Source of the DNA: Nocardia vulneris | Lineage (GTDB): Bacteria > Actinomycetota > Actinomycetes > Mycobacteriales > Mycobacteriaceae | Length of the DNA: 64,000 nucleotides | Assembly: GCF_001613425.1 (NCBI RefSeq) | Contig: NZ_BDCI01000017.1 | Location: forward strand, 496,001-560,000 | Direction: 5' to 3' | Part shown: piece after piece, positions 51,714 to 58,894 of the stretch | Layout of the letters: each line of letters opens with the position of its first letter | Numbering within the stretch: position 1 is the first letter of the stretch | The notes under the pieces: model-generated | The model's database searches: none | What the model was told of the DNA's origin: nothing | Seen by the model: only the letters and a program-made list of their open reading frames with translations | Position numbers and translations under genes: made by a program

Positions 51714-52415
51714 GTGCACAGATTGACGAGATTCCTTATCGTTTCGGCGAGTACGGCGGCGATCGGCGCCGCATCGACCCTCACCGCCCATGCCGAGCCA
51801 CCGGCCCCCGGCATTCGATACACCGCGCAGGCGGTCGGCGACGCCGTAATACTGACCACCGACTCCGGATCACTCGACACCGCGGGTGACCAACTGGAGA
51901 TCCGGGACGACGCGGGCGTCCTGCGGGCGTCCTTGCCTCTCGGCTACTACCAGGACAATCGGCGCCGGCCCATCGCCGCCCGCGTCGACGGCACCACCGC
52001 GACCCTGACCCCGAGCCTCGACCCGGCCACCGCGACACCCGCGCCCGGCGTCACCGATCCGCTGCGCGAGGTCGCCCTCGACCCCGAATCCCCCGAGTTC
52101 ACCAAGGCTTTGGAGAACTTCACCGCCGTCGTCGGCGTGGGCACCGCGCTGGGCACCCTCATCGGGACCGTCGTCGGCGCGGGCCTCGGCTGCGTGGTCG
52201 GCGGGGCGCTCGTCGGCGGCGCGGCGACCATCCCGACCATCGGCGTGCTGACCATTCCCGGATTTCTCGGCGGATGCCTGGTAACCGCCATCCCCGTCGC
52301 CGCGATCGGCGGGGTCATCGGCACCATCGGCTTCGGCATCCCCGCGGTCGTCATCGGCGGCTTCCTGCTCGGTGACGCGCTGTCCAAGCAGAACGCGGCC
52401 CCGCCGAAACCCTGA
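51714..52415 (+). CDS. Secreted protein with glycine-zipper hydrophobic domain
   Basis: A 233-residue protein of unknown function. A signal peptide ('LTRFLIVSASTAAIGAASTL', cleavage after 'AHA' near residue 27) leads to a beta-rich part ('IRYTAQAVGDAVILTTDSG') and then to about 85 residues with Gly every 3-4 positions ('GVGTALGTLIGTVVGAGLGC', 'GGVIGTIGFGIPAVVIGGFL'). These could form membrane hairpins of the glycine-zipper kind. GTG 51714 starts directly at the signal peptide; the frame is open upstream without similarity. Similar proteins are common in Nocardia as far as I know. Confidence 0.7.
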   Translation: MHRLTRFLIVSASTAAIGAASTLTAHAEPPAPGIRYTAQAVGDAVILTTDSGSLDTAGDQLEIRDDAGVLRASLPLGYYQDNRRRPIAARVDGTTATLTPSLDPATATPAPGVTDPLREVALDPESPEFTKALENFTAVVGVGTALGTLIGTVVGAGLGCVVGGALVGGAATIPTIGVLTIPGFLGGCLVTAIPVAAIGGVIGTIGFGIPAVVIGGFLLGDALSKQNAAPPKP

Positions 52416-52694
52416 CCCGCGAATCACCCGAGCATTCAAGGCATTACGGACAATCGCCCGCTCAAACTGTGTCTACCGTCACAGGAAGCAAACTATTTCG
52501 CGCGTCTAACTAGCGAGGTCGCTACCGTTTCGTTACCGTCGGCCGACATCGATGACCGCTCGACGTGACGCAGCAAAGGACACCGGCTGGATGCGCTTCG
52601 AAACAACCGCGAATATCGGTGCGACACACCGAATACCAGACGTTTCTCGCATACCGGCGCGTTCTGGACAATCCAGACAAAAACGGTCGATGCG

Positions 52695-54086
52695 ATGAGC
52701 GGCTACGGTCCGCGAGGTTTCGAGCAGCGCAACACCTCCCGGCTGCGCAACCCGGACGACATCCAGCAAGGCTTCAGCAATTCCTTGCGACGAGACGAAT
52801 CCCGGGTGGCGCGGGACGATCATCGGCCCACGGCCAACCGGTGGCCTACCACCGAGGACCGCTGGTCCGGCGACAACGATCGGTGGGCCGTCCCCGAGCA
52901 CGCCGCAGCGCCGTGGCCCACCGAAAACCGCTGGTCCGAGAGCTATTGGCCACCCGCCGAGGAACAGTGGGCCGAGGACTGGCCGACCGCGACCGATGAG
53001 CCGCCCAGTGATCCGACACCGACCGATCAGTGGACGTGGGCGAACGACCGCTGGCAGTCCCCGAACGAACCGTGGGCGGCACCCGCCGCGCGGGTTCCGG
53101 ACGATCAATCCCGGGCAAGCCGACGCGAGAACCGATCCGACACCAGTCGCGTGCCGCGAACCGGAGTCGACCGCAGCAGGGGCGACCGCAGCACCGTCGT
53201 TGCCCAGGGTCTCGGCATTGATCGCGATTCAGCCGCCTACATCGGAAGGGGCCAGTCCGACGTAGGCGGCAACGGCTCGGCCCGGGGTGCTGAGACCACG
53301 CTGGGGGCGCCGCGGCGCGACCAGCCGGCGACGCCCGCCGCTGCCGAACCGCGCAAGCGCCGGGGCGGGCGGCATCGGATGCCACCGCCACCGACGGCGC
53401 TGAAGGGGCGGGCCGCGATCGTCGCGGTGGCCGCGGGGGCGATCGTGGCGGCGGGACAGAATCTCGAGACCGGGAGCGCGAAGGCACCCGCGCAGTCGGT
53501 GGCGCCGATGGCGCTGGGGCAGCCGCAGGCGGTGGAGGTGGCGGCCACCGAGGCGGCGCCGCACAGCACGGATCCCGGTTTGCTCGCGGAAGGTCCGGCC
53601 ACGCTCGGCCAGTTCGCCGACATGCTGCAGAACGGCAGCAAGGTCGCGGACGAGATCGCCGCCGATGTCCAGGCCAAACTTCGTCCCCTGTTCGTCAAGT
53701 TCACCTCCGGCACCTTCACCTCCGGCTACGGAATGCGCTGGGGCACCCTGCATCCCGGCGTCGACGTGGCCGCACCGATCGGCACCCCGATCGTCGCGGT
53801 GGAGGACGGCACCGTCATCAGCGCGGGCCCGGCCAGCGGCTTCGGCATGTGGGTGCGTGTACTCGGCGACGACGGCACCGTCACCGTGTACGGCCACATC
53901 AACACCGCGCTGGTCTCGGTGGGCCAGCACGTCACCGCGGGCGACGAGATCGCCACGGTCGGCAACCGCGGCGAGACCACCGGCCCGCACTGCCACTTCG
54001 AGGTCTGGCTGAACGGCACCGACCGCATCGACCCCCTCCCCTGGCTCGCCACGCGCGGCATCGGCCTCGGCCCCGAGCGCGACTGA
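52695..54086 (+). CDS. M23/LytM peptidase with Trp-rich N-terminal tail and one membrane helix
   Basis: A 463-residue protein. Residues about 45-130 are unusual: NRW/DRW/QW units at 7-10 residue spacing ('NRWPTTEDRW', 'DNDRWAVPEH', 'ENRWSESYWPP'). One hydrophobic segment at about 238-256 ('AAIVAVAAGAIVAAG') should anchor it, and the LytM domain (about 335-450) lies outside, with zinc/catalytic residues in 'LHPGVDVAAP' and 'GPHCHFEVW'. It should cut peptidoglycan cross-links or activate amidases. ATG 52695 lies 279 bp beyond the previous gene; I looked for a c-di-AMP riboswitch there and saw none. Confidence 0.88.
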   Translation: MSGYGPRGFEQRNTSRLRNPDDIQQGFSNSLRRDESRVARDDHRPTANRWPTTEDRWSGDNDRWAVPEHAAAPWPTENRWSESYWPPAEEQWAEDWPTATDEPPSDPTPTDQWTWANDRWQSPNEPWAAPAARVPDDQSRASRRENRSDTSRVPRTGVDRSRGDRSTVVAQGLGIDRDSAAYIGRGQSDVGGNGSARGAETTLGAPRRDQPATPAAAEPRKRRGGRHRMPPPPTALKGRAAIVAVAAGAIVAAGQNLETGSAKAPAQSVAPMALGQPQAVEVAATEAAPHSTDPGLLAEGPATLGQFADMLQNGSKVADEIAADVQAKLRPLFVKFTSGTFTSGYGMRWGTLHPGVDVAAPIGTPIVAVEDGTVISAGPASGFGMWVRVLGDDGTVTVYGHINTALVSVGQHVTAGDEIATVGNRGETTGPHCHFEVWLNGTDRIDPLPWLATRGIGLGPERD

Positions 54087-54162
54087 CCTTCCGACCAGCG
54101 CAACCGAGCCCGGCTGAATTATCGAGATCGGAATCACGGCCGGTCAGCATGTCCCCGTTATT

Positions 54163-54180
54163 TACGACCGATCGATCGTA
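54163..54180. promoter_or_regulatory. Possible TetR-type dyad upstream of the VOC gene
   Basis: tacga (54163-54167) and tcgta (54176-54180) are inverted around 'ccgatcga', in an AT-richer stretch. Shape and place fit a small regulator site, but no TetR gene is adjacent. Confidence 0.35.
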
Positions 54181-54278
54181 CTATAGCCTTTGGGTACCAG
54201 ACCTGGCGATCTGCGCACACTATGAGGCCGCGAAGCGTCAGCTCGACCAGGCCGCGATCCCGACCGAGAGGAAACGCG

Positions 54279-54779
54279 ATGCCTACCATGCTCCCGAGCT
54301 ACCACGTGGGGATCGTCGTCGCCGATCTCCGGCAGGCGATGGCCGAACTGAGCGCGATCGGCTTCGAATGGCACGCCCCGATCCGCAACGACAGCGACGT
54401 GCTCATCGACAACGCACCGGTCAACATCAGGCCGTGGCTGGCCTACTCGAAACAGGGCCCGCCCTACGTCGAACTGCTCGAGCAGATGCCCGGCACGATC
54501 TGGGCCGAGACGGGCCTACATCATTTCGGCGTCTGGGCCGACGATGTCGCCGCGGAATCCGAACGCCTCACCGACGCGGGCATCCCGCTCCTCAGCACCC
54601 AGTACGACAACCAGACCGGCGCACCTGCCCGCTATCACCGAACCGCCGATGGCGTGCGATTCGAACTGATGGACATCGGCCGGGTCGGTCCAGGCTTGGC
54701 CACCTATCTGAGCGGCGCCGCCGACAACTATCTCAACGGCCTCGCCGAAGACTACTTCGACTCGGCCACCGGGCACTGA
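54279..54779 (+). CDS. VOC (glyoxalase/bleomycin-resistance) family protein
   Basis: A 166-residue protein with the vicinal-oxygen-chelate fold: 'YHVGIVVADLRQAMAELSAI' opens the first beta-alpha-beta-beta-beta unit, and 'GLHHFGVWADDVAAESERLT' opens the second; 'GVRFELMDIGR' ends it. Metal ligands are probably His of 'SYHVG', Glu of 'YVELLEQ', His of 'LHHFG' and Glu of 'FELMD'. ATG 54279 follows GAGAGGAAAC. Substrate unknown; detoxification or lyase activity are both possible. Confidence 0.8.
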   Translation: MPTMLPSYHVGIVVADLRQAMAELSAIGFEWHAPIRNDSDVLIDNAPVNIRPWLAYSKQGPPYVELLEQMPGTIWAETGLHHFGVWADDVAAESERLTDAGIPLLSTQYDNQTGAPARYHRTADGVRFELMDIGRVGPGLATYLSGAADNYLNGLAEDYFDSATGH

Positions 54780-54899
54780 AGGCGCTGCGGCACAAGCAAC
54801 TTCGCCATCAGAACACCGGTAGCGAGAGTCTCCCGGCCTGCGCCCCGCGGTGCCGATCCCGATCCCACCGCACGCGAATTCTGGTGCAGGGGGCTCGGC

Positions 54900-56288
54900 T
54901 CACGCTCCGCGCGCGGGCCGACCTGGCATCAGGACTGCGGCGGCCAGGCAGGCCGCGGCGAGGCAGATGCCGCAGGCGGCGAAGGCGGGGCCGTAGCCCG
55001 CGCTCAGGGCGATCGCGCTCAATGCCGCGAGCCCGACCGCGCCGCTGGTCTGGCGCACTGTGTTGAGCACACCGGCGGCGAGGCCGTTGCGTTCCGGCGG
55101 CACGCCGTCGGTCGCGGCGACGGTGAGGGGGGTGAACGCGGCGGCCGTGCCGTAGCCGAAGATCATGCCCGACACCAGGACCGACCAGAAGTACGCGGCA
55201 CCGAGGGCGATCCCGAGCGCGGTGCCGAGAAAGCCCGCTCCGCCGATCGCGCAGCACAGCATGGCGGCCCGGCGGGCGCCGAGCCGCACGGTGAGCCAAC
55301 CCGCGGAACGGGAACCGACGACCATCGCGACACCCGAAGGGAGATAACCGATCCCGGCCAGGAACGGCGAATACCCGTACACGTCTTGCATATACAGCGA
55401 CAGCAGGATGGGACTGCCCAGGAAGCCGACGCCGAGCAGGAAGATCACGACGTTGGCGCTGGTCACCGAGCGCAACCGGAAAATGGTCAGCGGCAGCAAC
55501 GGCTCGGCCGACCAAAATGCCTGGTGCACCGCGAAAATGGCGATCAACGCCGCGCCGCCGAGCACCGCGACGAGCACACCCGGATCGGTCCAGCCCGCGG
55601 CCGCCGACCGCATGATCGCCAGTACGACACCGGTGATGCCCGTGGTGACCAGCACCGCGCCCACCACATCGAGCCGCGGCCGTGCGACGGCCGTCACCTG
55701 ACGCGGCAGCACCACGAGTGCGCCGATCATCCCGACCACCCCGACCGGCGCCAGGACGAAGAAAACCCAACGCCATCCGGCCAATTCGGTGAGCAACCCG
55801 CCGAGCACCGGCCCCGCCGCGGCGCCCGCCGCCGCGACCGCACTCCAGATGGCGAGCGCCCGGGCCCGCCCGGCCGGCTCCAGAAATGTCGTCGTCAGCA
55901 TCGACAGCGTCACCGGCATCAGCAGCGCACCCCCGAATCCCTGCACCGCACGGGCCGCCAGCAGGAACCCCGGAGTGTCGGCGAAACCGGCCGCGACCCG
56001 GGCGACGGTGAATATCCCCAACCCCGCCAACAGGATTCGGCGGCGGCCGAACACGTCCGCACAGCGCCCGCCGAACAGCAGGCAGCCCGCGAAGGCCAGG
56101 GTGTAGGCGTTCACCGCCCACGGCAGCGCGGCGGGCGTGAAGCCGAGGTCGGCGCGCAGGTCGGGCAGCGTGATCGAGACGATGGTGGCGTCCATGACCA
56201 CGCTGAACGAACCGAGGCAGGCCAGCGCCAGCACCAGCACCTGCTGCCGCGTGGGCTGCTCGGCGCGCACGGCCGCACCGACGCTCAC
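54900..56288 (-). CDS. MFS exporter of the DHA2 (14-helix) family
   Basis: A 462-residue multidrug-type exporter: first helix 'VLVLALACLGSFSVVMDATI' carries the D1 motif of DHA2 proteins, motif A is 'GGRCADVFGRRR', and 'LNTVRQTSGAVGLAAL' precedes the last helix. The GTG start at 56288 overlaps the stop of the small AtzG-like gene (GTGA) behind a GGGAG site. Being in one transcript with the amidase suggests export of a product or import of a substrate of that enzyme; this is inferred from context only. Confidence 0.88.
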   Translation of the reverse strand: MSVGAAVRAEQPTRQQVLVLALACLGSFSVVMDATIVSITLPDLRADLGFTPAALPWAVNAYTLAFAGCLLFGGRCADVFGRRRILLAGLGIFTVARVAAGFADTPGFLLAARAVQGFGGALLMPVTLSMLTTTFLEPAGRARALAIWSAVAAAGAAAGPVLGGLLTELAGWRWVFFVLAPVGVVGMIGALVVLPRQVTAVARPRLDVVGAVLVTTGITGVVLAIMRSAAAGWTDPGVLVAVLGGAALIAIFAVHQAFWSAEPLLPLTIFRLRSVTSANVVIFLLGVGFLGSPILLSLYMQDVYGYSPFLAGIGYLPSGVAMVVGSRSAGWLTVRLGARRAAMLCCAIGGAGFLGTALGIALGAAYFWSVLVSGMIFGYGTAAAFTPLTVAATDGVPPERNGLAAGVLNTVRQTSGAVGLAALSAIALSAGYGPAFAACGICLAAACLAAAVLMPGRPARGA

Positions 56289-56479
56289 TGCTCCCACCCC
56301 GGCTCCCCGGGCCGCGCGTCGAATCGGGTTGCGGGAACCGCGTATCGAGCCTCGGGTACCGCGTAGAGCGCATCGACCGCCGCGCGCAGGCCCGGATATT
56401 TCACCGCATGACCGCGGATCTCGGCCGGGTTCGCAGGCAAACCGGCTGCGGCGAGCAGTGCTTCGACAAGGCCGCTCAT
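56285..56479 (-). CDS. AtzG-like small subunit (DUF4089 type)
   Basis: A 64-residue protein: 'SGLVEALLAAAGLPANPAEI', then a helix, then 'YAVPEARYAVPATRFDARPG'. Size, helix pattern and Pro-rich end resemble AtzG/GatC-like partners that are encoded beside AtzE-type amidases and support their folding or channel ammonia-free hydrolysis. It overlaps the amidase stop by 4 bp (ATGA) and the MFS start by 4 bp. Sequence identity is low, so the family call relies partly on context. Confidence 0.6.
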   Translation of the reverse strand: MSGLVEALLAAAGLPANPAEIRGHAVKYPGLRAAVDALYAVPEARYAVPATRFDARPGEPGWEQ

Positions 56480-57885
56480 GCCGCCGCCGTCCAGGTCGGC
56501 GGCAGCTGCCGGTGCCATGCGGTGTCCTGCTGGAACGCCTCGCCGACCCGCAGGATCATGGCCTCACCGAAGGCCGGGCCGGCGATCTGACAGGACAGCG
56601 GCAGGCCGTCCGCACCGAAGCCCATGGGCACGGCCAGCACCGGATTGCCGAGGGCGTTCCAGTACGGGGTGTGGATCATCCGGAACAGCGCGGCATCGTC
56701 CTGATGTCCTGCCGCATCGGCCAATTGGTCCAAGCGCGGCGCAGTGACCGAGGCCGTCGGGCACACCACCACGTCCACCTGCTCGAACAGCGCACCGATC
56801 GCCACCTGCGCGACCCGCCGGACCCGTTGCGCCTGAACGTAATCCGCACCGGATACCAACGCGCCCTGGGCGAGCAGGCCGCGGGCGGCGACGAAATAGT
56901 CGTCCCAGCTTCGGATCAGGTCGTTGCGGTGGTACGCCAGGCCTTCCGAGACCGCAGTGACGATCGCGGCGGTGGTGGCTTCCCGGTAGAACGGCAGCGC
57001 GATCTCGGCCGTCTGGGCACCCCGCGCACCCAGAACCGCTATCGCACGGTCGAATACGGCCGGTAGCTCAGGGTCGCCGCCCCCGGCGAGATCGCGAACC
57101 ACGCCGATCCGCACACCGCTCAGGTCGGTCTCCGGTGGCCCGACGGTGAAGACTGTGTCCACCCCGGGATGCGTGCTGTCCGGGTCGCTCGGGTGCGGGC
57201 CGGCGAGTACCGCGAGCAGTGCCGCGCAGTCGGCCGAGGTGCGGGCCAGCGGGCCCACCCGGTCCACGCTGTAACCCAGTGGCACACACCCGGATTTCGG
57301 CACCCGCCCGAAGGTCGGCAGCAATCCGGTGACCCCGCAGAACGCGGCGGGCATGCGAATACTGCCCGCGGTGTCGGAGCCGAGCCCGGCCGCAAACAGG
57401 CCCGCGGCGATCCCGTTCGCCGTGCCGGAACTGGAGCCGCCGGCCCAGCGGTCGGCCCGCCACGGATTGCGCGGCAGCGGGAACGGCTTGCCGGAATCCG
57501 GTATGCCGCAGGCGAACTCCATTGTCGTGGTCTTGCCGATGATGATCGCACCGGCCGCCTTCAGCCGGGCCACGACCGGTGCGTCGCGTCCCGCGCCCCA
57601 CGCCCGATCGTGCACCAGACTCTGTGCGGTGGTCGGGCCTTCGGCCACCGCCATGGTGTCCTTCACCGCGACCGGAATGCCGTGCAGGGGCCCGCGCACG
57701 AGCCCGGCCGCGCGCTCGGCGTCGGCCTGCCACGCCTGCTGCCTGGCGGTTTCGTCGAAGCGGGTGAGATAGACCCCGAGTTCGGTGTCGTGCCGGTCGG
57801 CGAGCGCGATCGCGGACTCGATCAGCGCGACGCTCGTCGTTTCGCCCGCGCGTAGCGCGCGGGCGGCCTCGGCAATGGAGTACAT
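56476..57885 (-). CDS. Amidase-signature family hydrolase (AtzE/GatA-like)
   Basis: A 469-residue amidase. The Ser-cisSer-Lys triad is visible: Lys in 'GIPVAVKDTM', cis-Ser in 'AGGSSSGTANGIAAG', nucleophile Ser in 'GSDTAGSIRMPAAF'. It hydrolyses an amide or biuret-type bond; the downstream small partner suggests an AtzE-type enzyme rather than GatA. ATG 57885 is the natural start. It is divergent from the MerR gene across 76 bp that contain a tripartite dyad. Confidence 0.88.
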   Translation of the reverse strand: MYSIAEAARALRAGETTSVALIESAIALADRHDTELGVYLTRFDETARQQAWQADAERAAGLVRGPLHGIPVAVKDTMAVAEGPTTAQSLVHDRAWGAGRDAPVVARLKAAGAIIIGKTTTMEFACGIPDSGKPFPLPRNPWRADRWAGGSSSGTANGIAAGLFAAGLGSDTAGSIRMPAAFCGVTGLLPTFGRVPKSGCVPLGYSVDRVGPLARTSADCAALLAVLAGPHPSDPDSTHPGVDTVFTVGPPETDLSGVRIGVVRDLAGGGDPELPAVFDRAIAVLGARGAQTAEIALPFYREATTAAIVTAVSEGLAYHRNDLIRSWDDYFVAARGLLAQGALVSGADYVQAQRVRRVAQVAIGALFEQVDVVVCPTASVTAPRLDQLADAAGHQDDAALFRMIHTPYWNALGNPVLAVPMGFGADGLPLSCQIAGPAFGEAMILRVGEAFQQDTAWHRQLPPTWTAAA

Positions 57886-57933
57886 CGGCCGTCCCTTCGG
57901 AGTGATCCAGCAAGTTAGGGTTACCTTGCCCGT

Positions 57934-57954
57934 TCAACCCGAGTTGAGGTCAAC
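57934..57954. promoter_or_regulatory. MerR operator between amidase and merR genes
   Basis: tcaac (57934-57938), gttga (57943-57947) and tcaac (57950-57954) alternate in orientation, forming two overlapping dyads 7-27 bp upstream of the MerR ATG. Both divergent genes could be controlled from here. Confidence 0.55.
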
Positions 57955-57961
57955 TAGAGCA

Positions 57962-58366
57962 ATGCCGGAGCTCACGGATATCTCCACCGTCGTCGACCAC
58001 TTCGCACTCCCCCTGTCGACGCTGCACTACTGGGAACGCCGCGGCCTGCTGACGCCGCATCGCCGCGGCGGTCGCCGCTACTACGACGACGATCAGCTCT
58101 ATCGGATCGCGCTGATCAAGCAGTGGCGGACCACCGGATTGATGAGCCTCGACGAGATCGGCGCGCTGCTCACCGCGCGGGCCACCGATCCGGACTGGCG
58201 CACCACGGTCGACGCGCACATCGCCGCGATCAATCGGAACATGGCCGAACTCGAAACCGCCCGCGACTATCTGGACTATCTGCTCACCTGCCGATACGAC
58301 GGTGAACTGGAGAACTGCCCCGCCTATCGCGCGACGGTCGCCCTGCCGGACCGGCCTGGTCCATGA
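57962..58366 (+). CDS. MerR-family transcriptional regulator
   Basis: A 134-residue regulator: 'DHFALPLSTLHYWERRGLLT' and 'RRGGRRYYDDDQLYRIALIK' form the winged helix, followed by the dimerisation coiled coil ('VDAHIAAINRNMAELETARD'). A short Cys-containing end ('LLTCRYDGELENCPAY') could bind metal or a ligand. ATG 57962 is close behind the operator. It most likely controls the divergent amidase-AtzG-MFS operon and itself. Confidence 0.87.
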   Translation: MPELTDISTVVDHFALPLSTLHYWERRGLLTPHRRGGRRYYDDDQLYRIALIKQWRTTGLMSLDEIGALLTARATDPDWRTTVDAHIAAINRNMAELETARDYLDYLLTCRYDGELENCPAYRATVALPDRPGP

Positions 58367-58469
58367 TGCGTGGAAGACACTGTCTGTGACACCGAACACC
58401 CGGACCCCCGGCGGGTACCGGTGGTACCTATATGCTGCGGGTCACAGGTAACTCGAAGAGGAGACCCCC

Positions 58470-58889
58470 ATGGCCAGCACCACCGTCGACGCCGTCATCG
58501 CCGCCCCGCGCGAGGTCGTGTACCGGCTCTTCGCCGATCGCGAGAGCGTCAGCCCGTACCTGCCGATCACCATCAAACTGACCAAGCCCGGACTGACCGA
58601 GCGCGAAGGCGTCGGCGCGCAGCACCTGCTCGGCGTCGGACCGCTCGGCGTCACCGAGGAGATCACCAAGCTGGTGCCGGGCGAGCGGATGGAATACAAG
58701 ATCGTCAAGGGGGCGCCGGTGAAGCGCCACGTCGGCGTCATCACCTTCGCCGATGCCGACAAGGGCACCCTGGTGTCCTACACGATGGAATCCGAGCCGA
58801 GCCTGCCCGTGCCCGCGAAAGTGCTGGAGTTCGGGTTGAAGAACCTGATCGGCCAGTTCATCAAGGCCGCACAGAAGGCCGCGCGCTAA
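58470..58889 (+). CDS. SRPBCC-family protein
   Basis: A 139-residue START-like protein: 'TTVDAVIAAPREVVYRLFAD' opens the fold; 'GVGPLGVTEEITKLVPGERM' and a C-terminal helix 'LEFGLKNLIGQFIKAAQKAA' complete it. It binds a hydrophobic ligand of unknown identity. ATG 58470 follows GAGGAGAC. It has 103 bp behind the merR gene and is convergent with recN, only 5 bp between stops. Confidence 0.8.
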   Translation: MASTTVDAVIAAPREVVYRLFADRESVSPYLPITIKLTKPGLTEREGVGAQHLLGVGPLGVTEEITKLVPGERMEYKIVKGAPVKRHVGVITFADADKGTLVSYTMESEPSLPVPAKVLEFGLKNLIGQFIKAAQKAAR

Positions 58890-58894
58890 CGCCC

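Noticed and set aside
52416..52694. c-di-AMP (ydaO-type) riboswitch before the LytM gene
   Set aside because: Such switches often precede actinobacterial wall hydrolase genes, but I could not find the conserved blocks here.
51341..58894. Classical genomic island with integrase and att sites
   Set aside because: No tRNA, integrase or flanking direct repeat was seen; only the interrupted gene order supports insertion.
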